A DNA stretch of 64,000 nucleotides from Bombus terrestris (taxonomy: Eukaryota; Arthropoda; Insecta; Hymenoptera; Apidae), in assembly GCF_910591885.1 (NCBI RefSeq), contig NW_025963555.1:5084001-5148000 (forward strand), read 5' to 3'. The translations under genes and the position numbers were made by a program. Under the pieces are notes generated by a model. It did no database searches and had not been told where the DNA came from. It saw only the letters and a program-made list of their open reading frames with translations. Positions 42,401 to 55,344 of this stretch are shown here, piece by piece (within the stretch, counting starts at the first letter, position 1; each line of letters begins with the position of its first letter).

Positions 42401-43584
42401 AAGTATATAACGTTATACGTTATAACGTAGTAGTACATAACGTCAAACGTCACATAGTGATACAATATATCGTTATACGTTATAACGTAGAAGTACATAA
42501 CGTTATACGTTATAAAGTAGTAGTACATAACGTTATACGTTACAACGTAGTAGTACATAACGTCATACGTCCTATAGTGATACAATGTAACTTTATACGT
42601 TATAACGTAGTAGTATATAACGTTATACGTTATAACGTAGTAGTACATAACGTCATTCGTCCTATAGTGATACAATGTAACGTTAAACGTTATAACGTAG
42701 TAGTATACAACGTTATACGTTATAACGTAGTGGTAACTAACGTTATACGTTACAACGTAGTAGTACATAACGACATACGTCCTATAGAGATACAATGTAA
42801 CGTTATAAGTTATAACGTAGTAGTATACAACGTTATACGTTATAACGTAGTAGTACATAACGTTATACGTTACAACGTAGTAGTACATAACGTCATACGT
42901 CCTATAGTGATACAATGTAACGTTATACTATATAACGTCGTAGTATATAACGTTATACGCTATAACGTAGTAGTACATGACGTCAAACGTCACATAGTGA
43001 TACAATGTAACATTATACGTTATAACGTAGAAGTATATAACGTTATACGTTATAACGTAGTAGTACATAACGTCAAACGTCACATAGTGATACAATATAT
43101 CGTTATACGTTATAACGTAGAAGTACATAACGTTATACGTTATAAAGTAGTAGTACATAACGTTATACGTTACAACGTAGTAGTACATAACGTCATACGT
43201 CCTATAGTGATACAATGTAACTTTATACGTTATAACGTAGTAGTATATAACGTTATACGTTATAACATAGTAGTACATAACGTCATTCGTCCTATAGTGA
43301 TACAAAGTAACGTTATACGTTATAACGTAGAAGTATATAACGTTATACGTTATAACGTAGTAGTACATTACGTCAAACGTCACATAGTGATACAATATAA
43401 CGTTATACGTTATAACGTAGTAGTATATAACGTTATACGTTATAACGTAGTAGTACATAACGTCATACGTCCTATGGTGATACAATGTAACGTTATACGT
43501 CATAACGTAGTAGTACATAACGTTATCCGGTATAACGTAATAGTACATAACGTTATACGTTAAACGTAGTAGTACATAACGTCA
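33438..43584. repeat. 10.1-kb near-identical duplication, copy 2
   Basis: Partner of 21454-31750, 150 bp shorter through loss of five monomers near 36,716. It holds a private cluster of six substitutions at 38696-38762 and private single changes such as CATCCGG near 40588 (TATCCGG in copy 1) and CATTACG near 43369 (CATAACG in copy 1). An assembly duplication cannot be excluded from sequence alone, but the private differences and the 150-bp loss argue that both copies are real. Confidence 0.87.
34940..37039. repeat. 2.25-kb module, copy in macro-unit 4 with 150-bp loss
   Basis: It matches 22957-25205 at an offset of 11,984 bp up to about 36,716 and at 11,834 bp after it. The missing piece corresponds to 24733-24882 of the other copy, exactly five monomers. 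Because the copies at 15.5 and 22.9 kb both keep the piece, this is a loss here. A single change, T at 23515 to A at 35499, is seen upstream. Confidence 0.85.
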
Positions 43585-45247
43585 AACGTCACATAGTGAT
43601 ACAATATAACGTTATACGTTATAATGTAGTAGTATATAACGTTATACGTTATAACGTAGTAGTACATAACGTCATACGTCCTATAGTGATACAATGTAAC
43701 GTTATACGATATAACGTCGTAGTATATAACGTTATACGCTATAACGTAGTAGTACATGACGTCATACGTCCTATAGTGATACAATGTAACGTTATAAGTT
43801 ATAACGTAGTAGTATACAACGTTATACGTTATAACGTCGTAGTACATAACGTTATACGTTAAACGTAGTAGTACATAACGTCATACGTCCTATAGTGATA
43901 CAATGTAACGTTATACGTTATAACGTAGTGGTATATAAGGTCATACGTCCTATAGTGATACAATGTAACGTTATAAGTTATAACGTAGTAGTATACAACG
44001 TTATACGTTATAACGTAGTAGTACATAACGTTATTCGTTACAACGTAGTAGTACATAACGTCATACGTCCTATAGTGATACAATGTAACTTTATACGTTA
44101 TAAGTTAGTAGTACATAACGTTATACGTCATATAGTAGTACAACATAACGTTATACGTTATAACGTAGCAGTGCATAACGTCAAACGTCACATAGTGATA
44201 CAATGTAACTTTATACGTTATAACGTAGTAGTATATAACGTTATACGTTATAACATAGTAGTACAGAACGTCATTCGTCCTATAGTGATACAAAGTAACG
44301 TTATACGTTATAACGTAGAAGTATATAACGTTATACGTTATAACGTAGTAGTACATAACGTTATACGTCATATAGTAGTACAATATAACGTTATACGTTA
44401 TAACGTAGTAGTACATAACGTTATCCGGTATAACGTAATAGTGCATATCTATATACGTCATATAGTGATGCAATATAACGTCATACGTTATAACGTAGAA
44501 GTACATAACGTTATACATTAGAAAGTAGTAGTACATAACGTTATACGTTACAACGTAGTAGTACATAACGTCAAACGTCACATAGTGATACAATATAACG
44601 TTATACGTTATAACGTAGAAGTACATAACGTTATGCGTATTAAAGTAGTAGTACATAACGTTATACGTTATAACATAGTAGTACATAACGTCATTCGTCC
44701 TATAGTGATACAAAGTAACGTTATACGTTATAACGTAGTAGTATATAACGTTATACGTTATAACGTAGTAGTACATAACGTCAAACGTCACATAGTGATA
44801 CAATATAACGTTATACGTTATAACGTAGTAGTATATAACGTTATACGTTATAACGTAGTAGTACATAACGTCATACGTCCTATGGTGATACAATGTAACG
44901 TTATACGTTATAACGTAGTAGTACATAACGTTATCCGTTATAACGTAATAGTACATAACGTTATACGTTAAACGTAGTAGTACATAACGTCAAACGTCAC
45001 ATAGTGATACAATATAACGTTATACGTTATAACGTAGTAGTATATAACGTTATACGTTATAACGTAGTAGTACATAACGTCATACGTCCTATAGTGATAC
45101 AATGTAACGTTATACGATATAACGTCGTAGTATATAACGTTATACGCTATAACGTAGTAGTACATGACGTCATACGTCCTATAGTGATACAATGTAACGT
45201 TATAAGTTATAACGTAGTAGTATACAACGTTATACGTTATAACGTCG
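43560..45247. repeat. Extra segment with 1,408-bp tandem offset
   Basis: 43560 to about 44669 recurs at 44968 to about 46077 (offset 1,408 bp); a T near 43625 against C near 45033 is one difference, and the AAGTTAG and ACATAACG changes near 44102-44154 are private to the first copy. The remainder, about 44670-44967, matches about 46.80-47.09 kb, so the extra segment equals the following 2.1 kb with about 720 bp missing. It looks like a local tandem duplication followed by an internal loss. Confidence 0.8.
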
Positions 45248-47011
45248 TAGTACATAACGTTATACGTTAAACGTAGTAGTACATAACGTCATACGTCCTA
45301 TAGTGATACAATGTAACGTTATACGTTATAACGTAGTGGTATATAAGGTCATACGTCCTATAGTGATACAATGTAACGTTATAAGTTATAACGTAGTAGT
45401 ATACAACGTTATACGTTATAACGTAGTAGTACATAACGTTATTCGTTACAACGTAGTAGTACATAACGTCATACGTCCTATAGTGATACAATGTAACTTT
45501 ATACGTTATAACGTAGTAGTACATAACGTTATACGTCATATAGTAGTACAATATAACGTTATACGTTATAACGTAGCAGTGCATAACGTCAAACGTCACA
45601 TAGTGATACAATGTAACTTTATACGTTATAACGTAGTAGTATATAACGTTATACGTTATAACATAGTAGTACAGAACGTCATTCGTCCTATAGTGATACA
45701 AAGTAACGTTATACGTTATAACGTAGAAGTATATAACGTTATACGTTATAACGTAGTAGTACATAACGTTATACGTCATATAGTAGTACAATATAACGTT
45801 ATACGTTATAACGTAGTAGTACATAACGTTATCCGGTATAACGTAATAGTGCATATCTATATACGTCATATAGTGATGCAATATAACGTCATACGTTATA
45901 ACGTAGAAGTACATAACGTTATACATTAGAAAGTAGTAGTACATAACGTTATACGTTACAACGTAGTAGTACATAACGTCAAACGTCACATAGTGATACA
46001 ATATAACGTTATACGTTATAACGTAGAAGTACATAACGTTATGCGTATTAAAGTAGTAGTACATAACGTTATACGTTACAACGTAGTAGTGCATAACGTC
46101 ATACGTCCTATAGTGATACAATGTAACTTTATACGTTATAACGTAGTAGTATATAACGTTATACGTTATAACGTAGTAGTACATAACGTCATTCGTCCTA
46201 TAGTGATACAATGTAACGTTAAACGTTATAACGTAGTAGTATACAACGTTATACGTTATAACGTAGTGGTAACTAACGTTATACGTTACAACGTAGTAGT
46301 ACATAACGACATACGTCCTATAGAGATACAATGTAACGTTATAAGTTATAACGTAGTAGTATACAACGTTATACGTTATAACGTAGTAGTACATAACGTT
46401 ATACGTTACAACGTAGTAGTACATAACGTCATACGTCCTATAGTGATACAATGTAACGTTATACTATATAACGTCGTAGTATATAACGTTAAACGCTATA
46501 ACGTAGTAGTACATGACGTCAAACGTCACATAGTGATACAATGTAACATTATACGTTATAACGTAGAAGTATATAACGTTATACGTTATAACGTAGTAGT
46601 ACATAACGTCAAACGTCACATAGTGATACAATATATCGTTATACGTTATAACGTAGAAGTACATAACGTTATACGTTATAAAGTAGTAGTACATAACGTT
46701 GTACGTTACAACGTAGTAGTACATAACGTCATACGTCCTATAGTGATACAATGTAACTTTATACGTTATAACGTAGTAGTATATAACGTTATACGTTATA
46801 ACATAGTAGTACATAACGTCATTCGTCCTATAGTGATACAAAGTAACGTTATACGTTATAACGTAGAAGTATATAACGTTATACGTTATAACGTAGTAGT
46901 ACATAACGTCAAACGTCACATAGTGATACAATATAACGTTATACGTTATAACGTAGTAGTATATAACGTTATACGTTATAACGTAGTAGTACATAACGTC
47001 ATACGTCCTAT

Positions 47012-48934
47012 GGTGATACAATGTAACGTTATACGTTATAACGTAGTAGTACATAACGTTATCCGGTATAACGTAATAGTACATAACGTTATACGTTAAA
47101 CGTAGTAGTACATAACGTCATACGTCCTATAGTGATACAAAGTAATGTTATAAGTTATAACGTAGTAGTATACAACGTTATACGTTATAACGTAGTAGTA
47201 TACAACGTTATACGTTATAACGTAGTAGTACATAACGTTATACGTTAAACGTAGTAGTACATAACGTCATACGTCCTATAGTGATACAAAGTAACGTTAT
47301 ACGTTATAACGTAGAAGTATATAACGTTATACGTTATAACGTAGTAGTACATAACGTTATACGTCATATAGTAGTACAATATAACGTTATACGTTATAAC
47401 GTAGTAGTACATAACGTTATCCGGTATAACGTAATAGTGCATATCTATATACGTCATATAGTGATGCAATATAACGTCATACGTTATAACGTAGAAGTAC
47501 ATAACGTTATACATTAGAAAGTAGTAGTACATAACGTTATACGTTACAACGTAGTAGTACATAACGTCAAACGTCACATAGTGATACAATATAACGTTAT
47601 ACGTTATAACGTAGAAGTACATAACGTTATGCGTATTAAAGTAGTAGTACATAACGTTATACGTTACAACGTAGTAGTGCATAACGTCATACGTCCTATA
47701 GTGATACAATGTAACTTTATACGTTATAACGTAGTAGTATATAACGTTATACGTTATAACGTAGTAGTACATAACGTCATTCGTCCTATAGTGATACAAT
47801 GTAACGTTAAACGTTATAACGTAGTAGTATACAACGTTATACGTTATAACGTAGTGGTAACTAACGTTATACGTTACAACGTAGTAGTACATAGCGACAT
47901 ACGTCCTATAGAGATACAATGTAACGTTATAAGTTATAACGTAGTAGTATACAACGTTATACGTTATAACGTAGTAGTACATAACGTTATACGTTACAAC
48001 GTAGTAGTACATAACGTCATACGTCCTATAGTGATACAATGTAACGTTATACTATATAACGTCGTAGTATATAACGTTATACGCTATAACGTAGTAGTAC
48101 ATGACTTCAAACGTCACATAGTGATACAATGTAACATTATACGTTATAACGTAGAAGTATATAACGTTATACGTTATAACGTAGTAGTACATAACGTCAA
48201 ACGTCACATAGTGATACAATATATCGTTATACGTTATAACGTAGAAGTACATAACGTTATACGTTATAAAGTAGTAGTACATAACGTTATACGTTACAAC
48301 GTAGTAGTACATAACGTCATACGTCCTATAGTGATACAATGTAACTTTATACGTTATAACGTAGTAGTATATAACGTTATACGTTATAACATAGTAGTAC
48401 ATAACGTCATTCGTCCTATAGTGATACAAAGTAACGTTATACGTTATAACGTAGAAGTATATAACGTTATACGTTATAACGTAGTAGTACATAACGTCAT
48501 ACGTCCTATGGTGATACAATGTAACGTTATACGTTATAACGTAGTAGTACATAACGTTATCCGGTATAACGTAATAGTACATAACGTTATACGTTAAACG
48601 TAGTAGTACATAACGTCAAACGTCACATAGTGATACAATATAACGTTATACGTTATAACGTAGTAGTACATAACGTCATACGTCCTATAGTGATACAATG
48701 TAACGTTATACGATATAACGTCGTAGTATATAACGTTATACGCTATAACGTAGTAGTACATGACGTCATACGTCCTATAGTGATACAATGTAACGTTATA
48801 AGTTATAACGTAGTAGTATACAACGTTATACGTTATAACGTCGTAGTACATAACGTTATACGTTAAACGTAGTAGTACATAACGTCATACGTCCTATAGT
48901 GATACAATGTAACGTTATACGTTATAACGTAGTG
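47012..48934. repeat. Transition between macro-units and the 3,205-bp repeats
   Basis: No gene is seen. The modules are those of 27.6-31.7 kb in a new order: GTTAAACG 29-mers near 47090, 47231, 48588 and 48857, one D-E pair near 47440 (the last until 51393), a G unit near 47630, and the ATACTATATAACGTCG series from about 48050. The segment from about 47575 repeats that from about 45987 (offset 1,588 bp). One ATAGCGACATACG variant lies near 47892, and an ATGACTTCAAACG variant near 48103 breaks the usual GACGTC. Confidence 0.78.
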
Positions 48935-51900
48935 GTACATAACGTCATACGTCCTATAGTGATACAATGTAACGTTATAAGTTATAACGTAGTAGTATAC
49001 AACGTTATACGTTATAACGTAGTAGTACATAACGTTATTCGTTACAACGTAGTAGTACATAACGTCATACGTCCTATAGTGATACAATGTAACTTTATAC
49101 GTTATAACGTAGTAGTACATAACGTTATACGTCATATAGTAGTACAATATATCGTTATACGTTATAACGTAGCAGTGCATAACGTCAAAAGTCACATAGT
49201 GATACAATATAACGTTATACGTTATAACGTAGAAGTACATAAGGTTATACGTTATAAAGTAGTAGTACATAATGCTATACGTTACAACGTAGTAGTACAT
49301 AACGTCATACGTCCTATAGTGATACAATGTAACGTTATACGTTATAACGTAGAAGTACATAACGTTATCCGGTATAACGTAATAGTACATAACGTTATAC
49401 GTTAAACGTAGTAGTACATAACGTCATACTTCCTATAGTGATACAATGTAACGTTATAAGTTATAACGTAGTAGTATACAACGTTATACGTTATAACGTA
49501 GTAGTACATAACGTTATACGTTAAACGTAGTAGTACATAACGTCATACGTCCTATAGTGATACAATGTAACGTTATACGTTATAACGTAGTAGTATATAA
49601 CGTCATACGTCCTATAATGATACAATGTAACGTTATAAGTTATAACGTAGTAGTATACAACGTTATACGTTATAACGTAGTATTACATGACGTCATACGT
49701 CCTATAGTGATACAATGTAACGTTATAAGTTATAACGTAGTAGTATACAACGTTATACGTTATAACGTAGTAGTACATAACGCTATACGTTAAACGTAGT
49801 AGTACATAACGTCATACGTCCTATAGTGATACAGTGTAACGTTATACGTTATAACGTAGTAGTATATAACGTCATACGTCACATAGTGATACAATGTAAC
49901 GTTATAAGTTATAACGTAGTAGTATTCAACGTTATACGTTATAACGTAGTAGTACATAACGTTATTCGTTACAACGTAGTAGTACATAACGTCATACGTC
50001 CTATAGTGATACAATGTAACGTTATACGATATAACGTCGTAGTATATAACGTTATACGCTATAACGTATTAGTACATGACGTCATACGTCCTATAGTGAT
50101 ACAATGTAACGTTATAAGTTATAACGTAGTAGTATACAACGTTATACGTTATAACGTAGTACTACATAACGTTATACGTTAAACGTAGTAGTACATAACG
50201 TCATACGTCCTATAGTGATACAGTGTAACGTTATACGTTATAACGTAGTAGTATAAAACGTCATACGTCCTATAGGGATACAATGTAACGTTATAAGTTA
50301 TAACGTAGTAGTATACAACGTTATACGTTATAACGTAGTAGTACATAACGTTATTCGTTACAACGTAGTAGTACATAACGTCATACGTCCTATAGTGATA
50401 CAATGTAACGTTATACGATATAACGTCGTAGTATATAACGTTATACGCTATAACGTAGTAGTACATGACGTCAAACGTCACATAGTGATACAATGTAACA
50501 TTATACGTTATAATGACGAAGTGCAAAACGTTATACGTTATAACGTAGTAGTACATAACGTCAAACGTCACATAGTGATACAATATAACGTTATACGTTA
50601 TAACGTAGTAGTACATAACGTTATACGTCATATAGTAGTACAATATAACGTTATAAGTTATAACGTAGTAGTATACAACGTTATACGTTATAACGTAGTA
50701 GTACATAACGTTATACGTTAAAGGTAGCAGTACATAACGTCATACGTCCTATAGTGATACAATGTAACGTTATACGTTATAACGTAGTAGTATATAACGT
50801 CATACGTCCTATAGTGATACAATGTAACGTTATATGTTATAACGTAGTAGTATACAACGTTATACGTTATTACGTAGTAGTACATAACGTTATTCGTTAC
50901 AACGTAGTAGAACATAACGTCATACGTCCTATAGTGATACATTGTAACGTTATACGTTATAACGTAGAAGTATATAACGTTATACGTTATAACGTAGTAG
51001 TACATAACGTCAAACGTCACATAGTGATACAATATAACGTTATACGTTATAACGTAGTAGTATATAACGTTATACGTTATAACGTAGTAGTACATAGCGT
51101 CATACGTCCTATGTTGATACAATGTAACGTTATACGTTATAACCTAGTAGTATATAACGTCATACGTCCTATAGTGATACAATGTAACGTTATACGATAT
51201 AACGTCGTAGTATATAACGTTATACGCTATAACGTAGTAGTACATGACGTCATACGTCCTATAGTGATACAATGTAACGTTATAAGTTATAACGTAGTAG
51301 TATACAACGTTATACGTTATAACGTAGTAGTATACAACGTTATACGTTATAACGTATTAGTACATAACGTTATCCGGTATAACGTAATAGTACATATCTA
51401 TATACGTAATATAGTGATGCAATATAACGTTATACGTTATAACGTAGAAGTACAAAACGTTATACGTTATAACGTAGTAGAACATAACGTTATACGTTAC
51501 AACGTAGTAGTACATAACGTCATACGTCCTATAGTGATACAATGTAATGTTATACGTTATAACGTCGTAGTATATAACGTTATACGTTACTACATAGTAG
51601 TACATAACGTCATACATCCCATAGTGATACAATGTAACGCTATACATTATAAAGTAGTAGTACATAACGTTATACGTTACAAGGTAGTAGTACATAACGT
51701 CATACGTCCTATAGTGATACAATATAACGTTATACGTTATAACGTAGAAGTACAAAACGTCATATGTTATTACGTAGTAGTACTTAACGTTATACGTTAC
51801 TACGTAGTAGTACATAACGTCATACGTCCTATAGTGATACAATGTAACGTTATACGTTATAACGTAGTAGTACTTAACGTTATACGTTACTGCGTAGTAG

Positions 51901-52139
51901 TACATAACGTTATACGTTACAACGTAGTAGTACATAACGTCATACGTCCTATAGTGATACAATATAACGTTATACGTTATAACGTAGAAGTACAAAACGT
52001 CATATGTTATTACGTAGTAGTACTTAACGTTATACGTTACTACGTAGTAGTACATAACGTCATACGTCCCATAGTGATACAATGTAACGTTATACATTAT
52101 AAAGTAGTAGTACATAACGTTATACATTACAACGTAGTA
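48935..52139. repeat. 3,205-bp higher-order repeat, copy 1
   Basis: First of three tandem copies. Markers in order: D-alone unit (about 49370), CATACTTCC unit (about 49425), CTATAATGATA (about 49613), GTATTACATG (about 49680), GTACTACATAACG (about 50160), CTATAGGGATA (about 50273), AAAGGTAGCAG (about 50710), CTATGTTGATA (about 51110), one D-E pair with an ACGTAATATAG version of E (about 51393), and two GTACTTA units (about 51781, 52021). Private differences include AACTTTATACG near 49091 and GTATTCAAC near 49924. Confidence 0.9.
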
Positions 52140-55100
52140 GTACATAACGTCATACGTCCTATAGTGATACAATGTAACGTTATAAGTTATAACGTAGTAG
52201 TATACAACGTTATACGTTATAACGTAGTAGTACATAACGTTATTCGTTACAACGTAGTAGTACATAACGTCATACGTCCTATAGTGATACAATGTAACGT
52301 TATACGTTATAACGTAGTAGTACATAACGTTATACGTCATATAGTAGTACAATATATCGTTATACGTTATAACGTAGCAGTGCATAACGTCAAAAGTCAC
52401 ATAGTGATACAATATAACGTTATACGTTATAACGTAGAAGTACATAAGGTTATACGTTATAAAGTAGTAGTACATAATGCTATACGTTACAACGTAGTAG
52501 TACATAACGTCATACGTCCTATAGTGATACAATGTAACGTTATACGTTATAACGTAGAAGTACATAACGTTATCCGGTATAACGTAATAGTACATAACGT
52601 TATACGTTAAACGTAGTAGTACATAACGTCATACTTCCTATAGTGATACAATGTAACGTTATAAGTTATAACGTAGTAGTATACAACGTTATACGTTATA
52701 ACGTAGTAGTACATAACGTTATACGTTAAACGTAGTAGTACATAACGTCATACGTCCTATAGTGATACAATGTAACGTTATACGTTATAACGTAGTAGTA
52801 TATAACGTCATACGTCCTATAATGATACAATGTAACGTTATAAGTTATAACGTAGTAGTATACAACGTTATACGTTATAACGTAGTATTACATGACGTCA
52901 TACGTCCTATAGTGATACAATGTAACGTTATAAGTTATAACGTAGTAGTATACAACGTTATACGTTATAACGTAGTAGTACATAACGCTATACGTTAAAC
53001 GTAGTAGTACATAACGTCATACGTCCTATAGTGATACAGTGTAACGTTATACGTTATAACGTAGTAGTATATAACGTCATACGTCACATAGTGATACAAT
53101 GTAACGTTATAAGTTATAACGTAGTAGTATACAACGTTATACGTTATAACGTAGTAGTACATAACGTTATTCGTTACAACGTAGTAGTACATAACGTCAT
53201 ACGTCCTATAGTGATACAATGTAACGTTATACGATATAACGTCGTAGTATATAACGTTATACGCTATAACGTATTAGTACATGACGTCATACGTCCTATA
53301 GTGATACAATGTAACGTTATAAGTTATAACGTAGTAGTATACAACGTTATACGTTATAACGTAGTACTACATAACGTTATACGTTAAACGTAGTAGTACA
53401 TAACGTCATACGTCCTATAGTGATACAGTGTAACGTTATACGTTATAACGTAGTAGTATAAAACGTCATACGTCCTATAGGGATACAATGTAACGTTATA
53501 AGTTATAACGTAGTAGTATACAACGTTATACGTTATAACGTAGTAGTACATAACGTTATTCGTTACAACGTAGTAGTACATAACGTCATACGTCCTATAG
53601 TGATACAATGTAACGTTATACGATATAACGTCGTAGTATATAACGTTATACGCTATAACGTAGTAGTACATGACGTCAAACGTCACATAGTGATACAATG
53701 TAACATTATACGTTATAATGACGAAGTGCAAAACGTTATACGTTATAACGTAGTAGTACATAACGTCAAACGTCACATAGTGATACAATATAACGTTATA
53801 CGTTATAACGTAGTAGTACATAACGTTATACGTCATATAGTAGTACAATATAACGTTATAAGTTATAACGTAGTAGTATACAACGTTATACGTTATAACG
53901 TAGTAGTACATAACGTTATACGTTAAAGGTAGCAGTACATAACGTCATACGTCCTATAGTGATACAATGTAACGTTATACGTTATAACGTAGTAGTATAT
54001 AACGTCATACGTCCTATAGTGATACAATGTAACGTTATATGTTATAACGTAGTAGTATACAACGTTATACGTTATTACGTAGTAGTACATAACGTTATTC
54101 GTTACAACGTAGTAGAACATAACGTCATACGTCCTATAGTGATACATTGTAACGTTATACGTTATAACGTAGAAGTATATAACGTTATACGTTATAACGT
54201 AGTAGTACATAACGTCAAACGTCACATAGTGATACAATATAACGTTATACGTTATAACGTAGTAGTATATAACGTTATACGTTATAACGTAGTAGTACAT
54301 AGCGTCATACGTCCTATGTTGATACAATGTAACGTTATACGTTATAACCTAGTAGTATATAACGTCATACGTCCTATAGTGATACAATGTAACGTTATAC
54401 GATATAACGTCGTAGTATATAACGTTATACGCTATAACGTAGTAGTACATGACGTCATACGTCCTATAGTGATACAATGTAACGTTATAAGTTATAACGT
54501 AGTAGTATACAACGTTATACGTTATAACGTAGTAGTATACAACGTTATACGTTATAACGTATTAGTACATAACGTTATCCGGTATAACGTAATAGTACAT
54601 ATCTATATACGTAATATAGTGATGCAATATAACGTTATACGTTATAACGTAGAAGTACAAAACGTTATACGTTATAACGTAGTAGAACATAACGTTATAC
54701 GTTACAACGTAGTAGTACATAACGTCATACGTCCTATAGTGATACAATGTAATGTTATACGTTATAACGTCGTAGTATATAACGTTATACGTTACTACAT
54801 AGTAGTACATAACGTCATACATCCCATAGTGATACAATGTAACGCTATACATTATAAAGTAGTAGTACATAACGTTATACGTTACAAGGTAGTAGTACAT
54901 AACGTCATACGTCCTATAGTGATACAATATAACGTTATACGTTATAACGTAGAAGTACAAAACGTCATATGTTATTACGTAGTAGTACTTAACGTTATAC
55001 GTTACTACGTAGTAGTACATAACGTCATACGTCCTATAGTGATACAATGTAACGTTATACGTTATAACGTAGTAGTACTTAACGTTATACGTTACTGCGT

Positions 55101-55344
55101 AGTAGTACATAACGTTATACGTTACAACGTAGTAGTACATAACGTCATACGTCCTATAGTGATACAATATAACGTTATACGTTATAACGTAGAAGTACAA
55201 AACGTCATATGTTATTACGTAGTAGTACTTAACGTTATACGTTACTACGTAGTAGTACATAACGTCATACGTCCCATAGTGATACAATGTAACGTTATAC
55301 ATTATAAAGTAGTAGTACATAACGTTATACATTACAACGTAGTA
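52140..55344. repeat. 3,205-bp higher-order repeat, copy 2
   Basis: It matches copy 1 base for base at an offset of 3,205 bp over nearly its whole length. It has AACGTTATACG near 52296 where copy 1 has AACTTTATACG, and GTATACAAC near 53131 where copy 1 has GTATTCAAC. All the marker units of copy 1 are present in the same order. The length equals 107 monomers minus five bases, because several 29-bp and other off-length units are included. Confidence 0.92.

Larger units (their letters stand above)
33755..47011. repeat. Macro-unit 4 (about 13.3 kb)
   Basis: No gene is seen. It repeats macro-unit 3 in order: 33755-43584 for the first ten kilobases, then 45248-47011 for the last 1.76 kb. The stretch between, about 43.58-45.25 kb, is extra and made of local copies. 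No fifth copy of the GTTAGAGG landmark follows to the right in this window, so the macro-repeat ends here or changes form. Confidence 0.83.

Noticed and set aside
45993..47581. Shared spacing of 1,588 bp (45993 to 47581, and 59181 to 60769) as a conserved unit
   Set aside because: The modules compared at the two places are different parts of the repeat family. I could not show that the same stretch is repeated, so the equal spacing may be chance.
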